Shown in pieces: positions 15,616 through 22,980 of a DNA stretch of 64,000 nt. How positions within the stretch are numbered: the first letter of the stretch is position 1; every line of letters starts with the position of its first letter. The translations under genes were made by a program, and so were the position numbers. This DNA is from DASQUK01 sp963717085 (GTDB lineage Bacteria > Actinomycetota > Acidimicrobiia > Acidimicrobiales > VFJN01): assembly GCA_963717085.1 (NCBI GenBank), contig CAVQVM010000015.1, positions 124,001-188,000 on the forward strand. The letters are read 5' to 3'. The notes under the pieces were generated by a model that was not told the DNA's origin, made no database searches, and saw only the letters and a program-made list of their open reading frames with translations.

Positions 15616-16785
15616 ATGGACTTCGGCCTCACCGAGCGGCAGCGGGCATGGGTCGGGGAAGTGCGCGCCTTCCTCGACGATGACTTCGGCCCGGCCGAGC
15701 GCGAGGCGGTGCGCCGCGGGGGAGGAGAGTGGAGCGGCGACGTCATCAGGGACTTCCGCCGCCGGCTGCTCGACAGGGGCTGGCTGTGCCTCATGTGGCC
15801 CGAGGAGCACGGTGGCCTCGGCCGGTCCCTGGTCGACAACCTGCTGCTGATGGACGAGCTGGCCTATGCCGGGGCGCCCGCCATCGACATGACGGCGGCC
15901 TCGGTGGCGCCCACGATCATCCGCTCGGGCACGCCGGAGCAGCAGGCCCGGTGGCTGCCGGCCATCAGGCGCGGCGAGGTCGAGTTCGCCATCGGCTACT
16001 CCGAGCCGGATGCGGGCAGCGACCTGGCGTCGCTCCGCACCACGGCGGCCCTGGACGGCGACGCGTGGGTGATCAACGGCACCAAGATCTGGAACACCGG
16101 CGCCGAGTACTGCACCCACGAGTGGCTGGCCTGCCGCACCGACACCGATGCGCCCCGGCATCGTGGGATCTCGGTTCTGATCGTGCCGCTCGACACGCCG
16201 GGGATCGACGTCCAGGGCATCACCACCTGGCGGGGGATGCGCACCAACCAGGTGTGGTTCGACAGTGTGCGCGTGCCCCGCGAGAACCTGGTGGGCGAGC
16301 GCGATCGCGGGTGGGCCTACGTGACCCAGGCGCTCGACTTCGAACGGGTGGCGATCGGGATCACCGGTGGCCTGCGGCGGCTGCTCGACGACCTCACTGC
16401 ATGGTGCCGTGACACCACGGTCGACGGCGAGGCGCTGGCGGCACGCCCCGACGTGCAGCGCCGCCTGGCGGAGCTCGCCGTCGACATCGAGCTGGCGCGG
16501 CTGCTGAACCACCGCGCCGCGTGGCTGATCGACGCCGGCCGGCCCGCCAGCGCTGAGGCATCGATGACGAAGGTCTTCACCACCGAACTGCACGCGCGGG
16601 CCTCGTCGGTGGCCCTGGACCTGCTGGGGCCCGCCGGACAGCTCGATCCCTACGACGCCCGGGCGCCGATGGCCGGCCTCGCGCAGCTGATGTACCGGGC
16701 CGCGCCATACCTGCGGTTCGGTGGCGGAACGAACGAGATCCAGCGCGACATCGTCGCCCAGCGCGGCCACGGTCTGCCGCGATGA
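15616..16785 (+). CDS. Acyl-CoA dehydrogenase, subunit 1
   Basis: This 389-residue FAD-dependent acyl-CoA dehydrogenase starts with MDFGLTERQRAWVGEVRAFL. It has the PEEHGGLG loop, the flavin-binding YSEPDAGSDLASLRT and INGTKIWNTGAEYCTHEWL, FERVAIGITGGLRR, and the C-terminal FGGGTNEIQRDIVAQRGHGL. The frame is open from 15490, but ATG 15616 gives the normal start. The stop overlaps the second dehydrogenase (ATGA). Paired dehydrogenase genes of this kind form alpha2beta2 enzymes in mycobacterial cholesterol side-chain degradation, so a heterotetramer is likely. Confidence 0.85.
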   Translation: MDFGLTERQRAWVGEVRAFLDDDFGPAEREAVRRGGGEWSGDVIRDFRRRLLDRGWLCLMWPEEHGGLGRSLVDNLLLMDELAYAGAPAIDMTAASVAPTIIRSGTPEQQARWLPAIRRGEVEFAIGYSEPDAGSDLASLRTTAALDGDAWVINGTKIWNTGAEYCTHEWLACRTDTDAPRHRGISVLIVPLDTPGIDVQGITTWRGMRTNQVWFDSVRVPRENLVGERDRGWAYVTQALDFERVAIGITGGLRRLLDDLTAWCRDTTVDGEALAARPDVQRRLAELAVDIELARLLNHRAAWLIDAGRPASAEASMTKVFTTELHARASSVALDLLGPAGQLDPYDARAPMAGLAQLMYRAAPYLRFGGGTNEIQRDIVAQRGHGLPR

Positions 16786-17945
16786 CGGACCTGGCGCTGT
16801 CCGCCGAGCAGGAGGAGCTGCGGGCGGCGGCACGTGCCTTCCTGCGGCGTGCGTGCCCGCCCGAACTGGTCCGGCGGGCGGGCGCGGCCGGCGGCGACGG
16901 TCACGATGCGGACCTGTGGCGGGGGATGGCCGAGCTGGGATGGGTCGGCCTGGCGTTCCCGGAGGCCGTCGGTGGCGGCGGCGGAAGCCTGCTCGACCTG
17001 GCGGTGGTGTACGAGGAGGCCGGTCGCGCCCTGGTGCCGACCACCCTCTACTCGACGGTGGAGGCGGCGCTGCTGATCGACCGTGCCGGGGGCGAAGCGC
17101 AGCGCGCCGCACTGCTCCGCCCCGTCCTCGCCGGTGAGCGCATCGCCTCGCCCGCCTACCACGAGGACGGGATGTGGTCGTCGCCCGATGCGCTGGCCAC
17201 GACGGCGGCGGTCGAGGGCGAGACCGTCGTGGTCGATGGAACGAAGCTGTTCGTCCCCAACGCCGGCGTCGCCGACGACCTCGTGGTCGTGGCCAGGGAT
17301 CCTGCGGCGACCGGCGGCGGGGCCGTCCGGCTGGTCGTCGTACCCACCAGCGCAGCCGGCGTGCGCCGGTCGAGCCTCACGACGTTCGCCCACGATGCCC
17401 AACACGAGGTCTCGTTCGGGGCGGTGCGGCTCCCGGTGGACCGGGTGCTGGCGGGCGCGTCCGCGGGTTCCTGGTCAGTCCTGGAGGAGGTGCGTCGTGT
17501 CGCCACCGCCCTGCAATGCGTGGAGATGGTCGGCGGCGCCCGGGCTGTCCTCGACCTGACGGTGCGCTACATCACCGATCGGGTCCAGTTCGGTCGCCCG
17601 ATCGGCAGCTTCCAGGCCGTGCAGCACCACATGGCCGACCTGTCGACCCGGATCGATGCCGCCGGTCTGGCGGCGTGGCAGGCCGTGTGGCGCTGCTCCC
17701 TGGGCAGCGACGCGAACGCAAACGCGGGGGGTCTGGAGGCCGCGGTGGCGATCGCCAAGGTGGCCGCGGGTGATGCCTACGTCGAGACCACGCTCATGGC
17801 CCACCAGCTGCACGGTGGCATCGGGTTCACGGTCGACCACGACCTCCATCTGTGGTCCGACCGCGCCCGGGCGGCGGCGCTAGCGTTCGGCACGCGTGAG
17901 GACCACCTCCGCGCCCTGGGTTCGCTCGTCGCGCGGGCGCGATGA
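16782..17945 (+). CDS. Acyl-CoA dehydrogenase-like protein, subunit 2
   Basis: This 387-residue protein is the divergent partner of the preceding gene. It keeps the fold landmarks (MTDLALSAEQEELRAAARAF, LGWVGLAFPEAVGGGGGSLLDLAVVYEEAGRALVPT, DRVQFGRPIGSFQAVQHHMADL, HQLHGGIGFTVDHDLHLW) but has a weak flavin-contact segment where subunit 1 has YSEPDAGSD. In heterotetrameric dehydrogenases one subunit often keeps the catalytic Glu while the other completes the FAD site. Translational coupling to subunit 1 supports a complex. It closes the operon that starts at 12741. Confidence 0.8.
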   Translation: MTDLALSAEQEELRAAARAFLRRACPPELVRRAGAAGGDGHDADLWRGMAELGWVGLAFPEAVGGGGGSLLDLAVVYEEAGRALVPTTLYSTVEAALLIDRAGGEAQRAALLRPVLAGERIASPAYHEDGMWSSPDALATTAAVEGETVVVDGTKLFVPNAGVADDLVVVARDPAATGGGAVRLVVVPTSAAGVRRSSLTTFAHDAQHEVSFGAVRLPVDRVLAGASAGSWSVLEEVRRVATALQCVEMVGGARAVLDLTVRYITDRVQFGRPIGSFQAVQHHMADLSTRIDAAGLAAWQAVWRCSLGSDANANAGGLEAAVAIAKVAAGDAYVETTLMAHQLHGGIGFTVDHDLHLWSDRARAAALAFGTREDHLRALGSLVARAR

Positions 17946-18003
17946 GTTTGGCGGCCCTCCTGCGTCTATCGCAGTTGCACGCCAATCGGAAGGAAGTGTC
18001 GTC

Positions 18004-18582
18004 ATGGGCAAGGTGGTCGTCTCGCAGTTCATCTCGGTGGACGGCGTCGTCGAGGATCCCGGCGGTTCCGAGAGCTGGGAGCGCGGTGGTTGGGCCTTCC
18101 AGTTCGACCGGGGCGACGAGGGCAACAAGTTCAAGCTCGACGAGGTCATGGCCAGCGACGCGCTGCTGCTTGGGCGGGTGACGTTCGAGGGCTTCGCCGA
18201 GGCCTGGCCATCGCGGACGGGCGAGTTCGCCGACAAGTTCAACGGCATGCCCAAGTACGTCGTGTCCACGACGCTGAAGGACCCCGAGTGGAACAACTCC
18301 ACCGTCATCGCGGACGACGTCCCGGCCGCCGTCGCCAAGCTGAAGCAGGAGATCGATGGCGACATCCTGGTCAACGGCAGCGTCCAGCTCGTTCAGGCGT
18401 TGGCCGAGAGCGGCCTCGTCGACGAGTACCGCTTCATGGTGTTCCCCACCGTCCTCGGTGGCGGCAAGCACATGTTCGGCGAGACGCCTGCCGCCACCGC
18501 CCTGAAGCTGGTGGACGCCAAGCCGGCCGGCGAGACGTACATCCTCATCTACGAGCCCTCGCCCCAGGAAAACGACGCCTGA
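18004..18582 (+). CDS. DHFR/RibD C-terminal-like reductase family protein
   Basis: This 192-residue protein has the pattern of RibD C-terminal/dihydrofolate-reductase-like proteins: MGKVVVSQFISVDGVVEDPG, then LLLGRVTFEGFAEAWP, KYVVSTTLKDPEWNNSTVI, DILVNGSVQLVQAL and DEYRFMVFPTVLGGGKHMF. The family binds NADPH and reduces pteridine or other small molecules, but stand-alone members like this are mostly of unknown substrate. ATG 18004 follows GGAAGGA; the frame is open from 17896, but the upstream part overlaps the dehydrogenase gene. It is 58 bases after the catabolic operon and may be separate. Confidence 0.8.
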   Translation: MGKVVVSQFISVDGVVEDPGGSESWERGGWAFQFDRGDEGNKFKLDEVMASDALLLGRVTFEGFAEAWPSRTGEFADKFNGMPKYVVSTTLKDPEWNNSTVIADDVPAAVAKLKQEIDGDILVNGSVQLVQALAESGLVDEYRFMVFPTVLGGGKHMFGETPAATALKLVDAKPAGETYILIYEPSPQENDA

Positions 18583-18613
18583 CCCGACCGGTCGCGCTCC
18601 CTATGGTCGGAGC

Positions 18614-19432
18614 GTGCCGGCCAACGACCTCGGTAGCGTCGTCGCCCACTACGAGGCGAGCCGGGAGCAGGAACGGCTCGTCGGCGGCCTCGTAGAGCTG
18701 GAGCTCGTCCGCACCCGCGAGGTCCTGGGGCGCCATCTCCCGCCGCCGCCCCGACGCATCCTCGACGTCGGGGGCGGCACCGGCGTGCACGCGGCGTGGC
18801 TGCTGCGGGACGGGTACCGCGTGCACCTGGTCGACATCACCCCAGGGCACGTGGAACAGGCGGAGGACGCGCTGGCCGGGCTCGGGCTCACGGCCGAGGT
18901 CGGCGACGCCCGGCACCTCGCGGCGCCCGATGCCAGCTTCGACGCGGTGCTCGTGCTCGGGCCGCTCTACCACCTGGTCGAGCGCGCCGAGCGCGTGGCC
19001 GCGCTCGAGGAGGCCCGCCGGGTCGTCAAGCCGGCTGGGCTGGTGGCCGTCGCCGCCATCAGCCGATTCGCCTCGCTGATCGACGGGCTCGTGCGGGAGT
19101 TCCTGTTCGAGCCCGAGTTCCGCGCCATCGTCCGTCGCGACCTCGCCGACGGCCGCCATGCCAATCCTGACAACCGCCCCCACTGGTTCACCACCGCGTT
19201 CTTCCACCACCCCGACGAGCTCCACGAGGAGATCACCGACGCCGGCCTGGAGGTGGTCGAGCTCGTGGGCGTCGAGGGGATCGCCGGCTGGCTGCCCCAC
19301 CTCGACGCTCGCTGGCGGCGGGACGCCGACCGCGAGACGATCCTCGAGGCGACACGGCTGATCGAAGCCGAACCCTCCCTCCTCGGCCTGAGCGCGCACC
19401 TCCTGGCCATCGCCAGGCGGGGCGAATGGTGA
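18614..19432 (+). CDS. Class I SAM-dependent methyltransferase
   Basis: This 272-residue Rossmann methyltransferase has ILDVGGGTGVHAAWLLRDGY (motif I), VHLVDITPGHVEQA (motif II acidic residue), VGDARHLAAPDASFDAVLVLGPLYHLVE (motifs III-IV) and RRVVKPAGLVAVAAISRFAS. It resembles the UbiE-like methyltransferases; the target is unknown. The GTG start at 18614 lies 7 bases after TATGGT (18602-18607), a good -10 hexamer, so the transcript may be leaderless. It is convergent with the sigma factor gene. Confidence 0.8.
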   Translation: MPANDLGSVVAHYEASREQERLVGGLVELELVRTREVLGRHLPPPPRRILDVGGGTGVHAAWLLRDGYRVHLVDITPGHVEQAEDALAGLGLTAEVGDARHLAAPDASFDAVLVLGPLYHLVERAERVAALEEARRVVKPAGLVAVAAISRFASLIDGLVREFLFEPEFRAIVRRDLADGRHANPDNRPHWFTTAFFHHPDELHEEITDAGLEVVELVGVEGIAGWLPHLDARWRRDADRETILEATRLIEAEPSLLGLSAHLLAIARRGEW

Positions 19433-19547
19433 TGCTCGACAGCCCGGGCTCGGCGACCTAGCCGCCGGCCAGTTCCGCCGGCGTGATCCCCGGGGGACCG
19501 AGCACGACGTCACCGAGCTCGGTGCTCACGGACAAGCCGCCGCCCCA

Positions 19548-20771
19548 CTAGGTGCCGGCGAGCGACTCGCGGCGGCGCCGCAGGAACTCGCGCTCGGCGG
19601 CGTTCTCGGTGAGGGCGATCCCCGCCTCGTACGCCAGCGCCGCCTCTCGGTCGCGCCCGAGGCGCCGGAGCAGGTCGGCGCGGATGGCGTGGAACAGGCG
19701 GTAACCGCCGAGGTCGAGTCCTTCGACGAGGGTCAGCGCCGCGGCGGGGCCATCGACCTCGGCCACGGCGACCGTGCGGTTGAGCGCCACGACCGGGCTC
19801 GGAGCGATCGCCATGAGCTGCTCGTACAGCTGCAGGATCTGCCACCAGTCGGTGTCGGCCTCGGCTGGCGCGTCGCTGTGGACGGCGTTGATCGCGGCCT
19901 GGACCTGATAGGGGCCCGGCTGGTTGCGCCGCAGGCACTGGCGGACGATCGCTTGCCCCTCGGCGATCAGAGCCCGATCCCACAGGCCGCGGTCCTGGTC
20001 GGCCAGCAGCACCAGGCCCCCGTCCGGCGTGGTGCGGCCGGCCCGTCGGGACTCGACCAACAGCATGAGCGCGAGCAGGCCCATGACCTCGGGCTCGTCC
20101 GGCATGAGCTCCGCCAGTTGCCGTCCGAGGCGGATGGCCTCGGCGCAGAGGTCGTCGCGAACGAGCTGCTCCCCGGAGCTCGCCGCATAGCCCTCGTTGA
20201 AGACGAGGTAGACGACCGCCAGCACCGCGCGCAGGCGGTCAGGTAGGTCGGCGTCGCTTGGCACCCGGTACGGGATCCCGGCGTCGCGGATCTTGGCCTT
20301 GGCCCGGACCAGGCGCTGGGCCATCGTGGCCTCGGGGACCAGGAACGCGTGGGCGATCTCCCTGGTCGTGAGCCCGCCCAGTAAGCGCAGCGTCAGGGCG
20401 ACCTGCGCGCCGACGGCGAGCGCCGGATGGCAGCAGGTGAAGATCAGGCGCAGGCGTTCGTCCCGCACCGCACCCTCTTCGAACGGCTCGTCGGCGGCGC
20501 GCAGCAGGGCTGCCTGTGCGTGGCGATCCTCGCGCGATGCCTCCCGCCGGAGTCGGTCGATCGCCCGGTTGCGGGCGGTGGTGATGATCCAGCCCGCCGG
20601 GCTTGGCGGCAGTCCGGTCGACGGCCAGCGTTCCACCGCCGCCGTGAAGGCGTCCTGGACCGCCTCCTCGGCGACGTCGATGTCACCGAAGACACGGACC
20701 AACACGGCCACGGCGCGCCCGTACTCCTCGCGGAAGACACGTGTGATCTCGGAAGCGGAGAGGGCCTGCAC
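19548..20771 (-). CDS. ECF sigma factor of the ECF42 type with C-terminal extension
   Basis: About 407 residues if started at GTG 20771 (VQALSASEITRVFREEYGRAVAVLV). Region 2 (VFGDIDVAEEAVQDAFTAAVERWPSTG, PAGWIITTARNRAIDRLRR) and region 4 (LTTREIAHAFLVPEATMAQRLVRAKAKIRDA) are clear. They are followed by a helical C-terminal extension of about 200 residues (ELMPDEPEVMGLLALMLL, AINAVHSDAPAEADTDWW, AIAPSPVVALNRTVAVAE) typical of ECF42 sigma factors. These are linked genetically to DGPF/YCII genes and have no classical anti-sigma factor. The open frame runs to 20927, but that part overlaps the DGPF gene; 20771 leaves a 7-base gap. Confidence 0.85.
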   Translation of the reverse strand: MQALSASEITRVFREEYGRAVAVLVRVFGDIDVAEEAVQDAFTAAVERWPSTGLPPSPAGWIITTARNRAIDRLRREASREDRHAQAALLRAADEPFEEGAVRDERLRLIFTCCHPALAVGAQVALTLRLLGGLTTREIAHAFLVPEATMAQRLVRAKAKIRDAGIPYRVPSDADLPDRLRAVLAVVYLVFNEGYAASSGEQLVRDDLCAEAIRLGRQLAELMPDEPEVMGLLALMLLVESRRAGRTTPDGGLVLLADQDRGLWDRALIAEGQAIVRQCLRRNQPGPYQVQAAINAVHSDAPAEADTDWWQILQLYEQLMAIAPSPVVALNRTVAVAEVDGPAAALTLVEGLDLGGYRLFHAIRADLLRRLGRDREAALAYEAGIALTENAAEREFLRRRRESLAGT

Positions 20772-20778
20772 GCCCGGG

Positions 20779-21126
20779 TCAGTGTTCGCCCTGGAACGGG
20801 CGCACCTCGACGGGGAGGGTCGTCGCCCGGGCCGCCTTCCTGCCCCACTCGAGCGCCGCGTCGAGGTCGGGGGCGTTGACGATGCAGCAGCCGCCGATGT
20901 GCTCCTTGCCCTCGGTGTAGGGGCCATCGGTCATGAGCACGTCGTCGTCCTGGACCCGCACGACCGTGGCCGTGCTCGCGGGGTGGAGCCCGCCGGCGAA
21001 GACCCACGCGCCGGCGGCCCTCAGCTCCTCGTGGAAGACATCGAGGTCGCGGGAGATCCGGTCGAGGTCCACCGACGGCGGAGGATCTCCGTCGGGTTGG
21101 TAGATGCTGAGCAGGTACTGCTTCAT
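20779..21126 (-). CDS. YCII-related DGPF protein
   Basis: This 115-residue dimeric alpha-beta barrel protein carries the family motif as LMTDGPYTEGKEHIGGCCIV, then LDAALEWGRKAARATTLPVEVRPFQ. DGPF proteins are the usual partner and target of ECF42 sigma factors; their biochemical role is not established. It lies 7 bases upstream of the sigma gene, so the two form an operon, behind a promoter-like TGTCGA/CGTATG pair. The start ATG 21126 (MKQYLLSIYQPDGDPP) is preceded by GGAAGGAATC. Confidence 0.85.
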   Translation of the reverse strand: MKQYLLSIYQPDGDPPPSVDLDRISRDLDVFHEELRAAGAWVFAGGLHPASTATVVRVQDDDVLMTDGPYTEGKEHIGGCCIVNAPDLDAALEWGRKAARATTLPVEVRPFQGEH

Positions 21127-21179
21127 GGCGGATTCCTTCCCTCGTTGCCGCCGGCGCCGGACCGGCGTCTCTCACCCTT

Positions 21180-21208
21180 CATACGAACGGCTTTCCGCCA
21201 AATCGACA
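21180..21208 (-). promoter_or_regulatory. Candidate ECF42-type promoter of the DGPF-sigma operon
   Basis: On the minus strand TGTCGA (21208-21203) is followed after 17 bases by CGTATG (21185-21180). ECF42 factors are reported to use TGTCGA at -35 and a CGWC-like -10; the -10 here is CGTA. It fits self-activation of the operon. Confidence 0.5.
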
Positions 21209-21227
21209 GCGGACGGGAGTTTCTGAG

Positions 21228-21242
21228 CTAGTGCCGCACTAG
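21228..21242. repeat. Minimal CTAGTGC palindrome at a stop codon
   Basis: CTAGTGC-C-GCACTAG is a perfect 7+7 palindrome. Its right arm contains the stop codon of the FAD-linked oxidase (minus strand). It equals the two ends of the TA-flanked GTGCC elements (26032-26192, 60628-60722) joined with nothing between. Confidence 0.5.
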
Positions 21243-22909
21243 CCGACGAGGACGCCCGGGTTCAGCAGGCCATTCGGGTCGAGGGCCCGTTTGGCCGCCC
21301 GGAGGGCGGCGGCGAAGAGGTCGGGGCGCTGGCGGTCGTAGGCCGGGCGGTGCATCCGCCCGACCGCATGGTGGTGGGTGATCGTGCCCCCGGCGGCGAC
21401 GACCGCCTCGGAGGCCGCTTCCTTGAGCTCCGCCCACTGCTGCCCCTCGCCACCCGGTCGGCCCATGCCCGCGAACGTGTAGTAGGGCGCTGGCCCGTCG
21501 GTGTAGACGTGGGTGAACCGGCAGCTCAGGAGGCCGCCGCCGCACACCTCGTCGAGCGCCCGCCCCAGCTTCGCCCGCACCTCGGCGTCGAAGTCGGGCC
21601 AGCGGTCCCAGGTGATCGCGGTCTCGAAGGTGTCTGTCACCAGGCCGAGCCCCGTCATGGTGTTGAGGTCGAAGCCGACGAAGCTGTCGCGCCAAGCACC
21701 GACCGCACCGCCGCGACCGGTGGGCGTGCTGGCGTCGGCCGTCCTGATCTCATCGTCGGCGATCTCACCACCGTGGTCCCGGGCGAGGGCGATGGCGGAC
21801 TCGATGTTGGCGCGCTGGGACACATCGGCGGACTCGAAGCCCACGATCACCAGTGCGGTGCTCCCGTCGAGGCCGGCGCCCCGCTGGGCTTCGACCGGAT
21901 CGAGGATGCGAAGGTTGGCCGGCCACAGCTTCGCCTGGACGATGGCCCGGACGGCCTGCCAGCCTGCCTCCCAGCCCGAGAAGCGCACGCCGCCCGAGGC
22001 GCGGAACGTGGGCCGGGGCTGGAGCCTCAGCCAGGCCTCGGACACGATCCCCAACGTGCCCTCGCTGCCCAGCACCATACGATCCGGGCTCGGACCTGCA
22101 CCGCTGCCCGGGAGCCGGCGCGACTCCCACCAGCCCGACGGGGTGAGCATGCGCACGGACTCGACGAAGTCATCGATGTGCGTGTGGTTCGTGGCGTAGT
22201 GGCCGCCCGAGCGGGTGGCGATCCAGCCCCCCACGGTCGACCACTGGAACGACTGCGGGAAGTGGCGCAGCGTCAGGCCATGCGGGCGCAGCTGGTCCTC
22301 GACGGCGGGGCCCAGGGCCCCGGCCTGGATCCGGGCGGCCCGGGACGTTGTGTCGATCTCGAGCACCCGGTCCATGGCCGTCAGGTCGATCGTCACGACG
22401 CTCGCCGCGTCGGCGGGCGGGTTCACGCCCCACACCACCGACGACCCGCCACCGAACGGGACCACGACGTGGCCGGACACGTCACACCAGTCGAGGACTG
22501 CCTCGAGCTCGGCCTCGTCCGCCGGATACGCGACGACGTCGGGAGGCGCGTCGAACTGGCCCCGAAAGGCCCGCAGCCGGTCCGTGTACGCCATGCCGTA
22601 CGTGTGGCGGGCCCGCTCCCACCGGTCCGTTGAACACACGCCGCCGAGCGCGTCCGGCACCGCGACGCGAGGCCCCCGCAGCTCGGCGTCGTCGATCGGG
22701 ACCGCGGCCTCGACGCGTGGCTCGACGCCGTAGTGGCGGGCCAGCGCCTCGGCCAGTCGGCGTCGCTGGTCGTCGGTCGGTTCGTCGGCGGCCAGGCCCC
22801 AGCCCCACAGGCTGCGCCGGCCGGAGGCGTTCCACCGTTGGGTTGGTCGTCCCCCCTGCACGCCACCAGGATCGAGGATCCCGCGCCGCGACGAAAGTCG
22901 TCCGGTCAC
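21239..22909 (-). CDS. FAD-linked oxidase (alkyldihydroxyacetone-phosphate synthase-like)
   Basis: This 556-residue protein has the VAO/PCMH FAD-binding domain: VVAYPADEAELEAVLDWCDVSGHVVVPFGGGSSVVWGV near residues 125-165, and the STVGGWIATRSGGHYATNHTHIDDFVESVRMLTP segment. A C-terminal FAD-oxidase domain follows with GGTITHHHAVGRMHRPAYD, the His-rich active-site loop seen in AGPS. The N-terminus RRSLWGWGLAADEPTDDQRRRLAEALARHYG also fits this group. AGPS makes ether lipids in eukaryotes; bacterial relatives are oxidases of mostly unknown substrate. It is divergent from the copper amine oxidase, with 71 bases between starts. Confidence 0.8.
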   Translation of the reverse strand: MTGRLSSRRGILDPGGVQGGRPTQRWNASGRRSLWGWGLAADEPTDDQRRRLAEALARHYGVEPRVEAAVPIDDAELRGPRVAVPDALGGVCSTDRWERARHTYGMAYTDRLRAFRGQFDAPPDVVAYPADEAELEAVLDWCDVSGHVVVPFGGGSSVVWGVNPPADAASVVTIDLTAMDRVLEIDTTSRAARIQAGALGPAVEDQLRPHGLTLRHFPQSFQWSTVGGWIATRSGGHYATNHTHIDDFVESVRMLTPSGWWESRRLPGSGAGPSPDRMVLGSEGTLGIVSEAWLRLQPRPTFRASGGVRFSGWEAGWQAVRAIVQAKLWPANLRILDPVEAQRGAGLDGSTALVIVGFESADVSQRANIESAIALARDHGGEIADDEIRTADASTPTGRGGAVGAWRDSFVGFDLNTMTGLGLVTDTFETAITWDRWPDFDAEVRAKLGRALDEVCGGGLLSCRFTHVYTDGPAPYYTFAGMGRPGGEGQQWAELKEAASEAVVAAGGTITHHHAVGRMHRPAYDRQRPDLFAAALRAAKRALDPNGLLNPGVLVG

Positions 22910-22980
22910 GGGTGACCCGGCGAGGACCGCCGGAAGCAGCGATGCTGGGGACCGTGCATCCGCGCTGATTGGAGGCAGGC

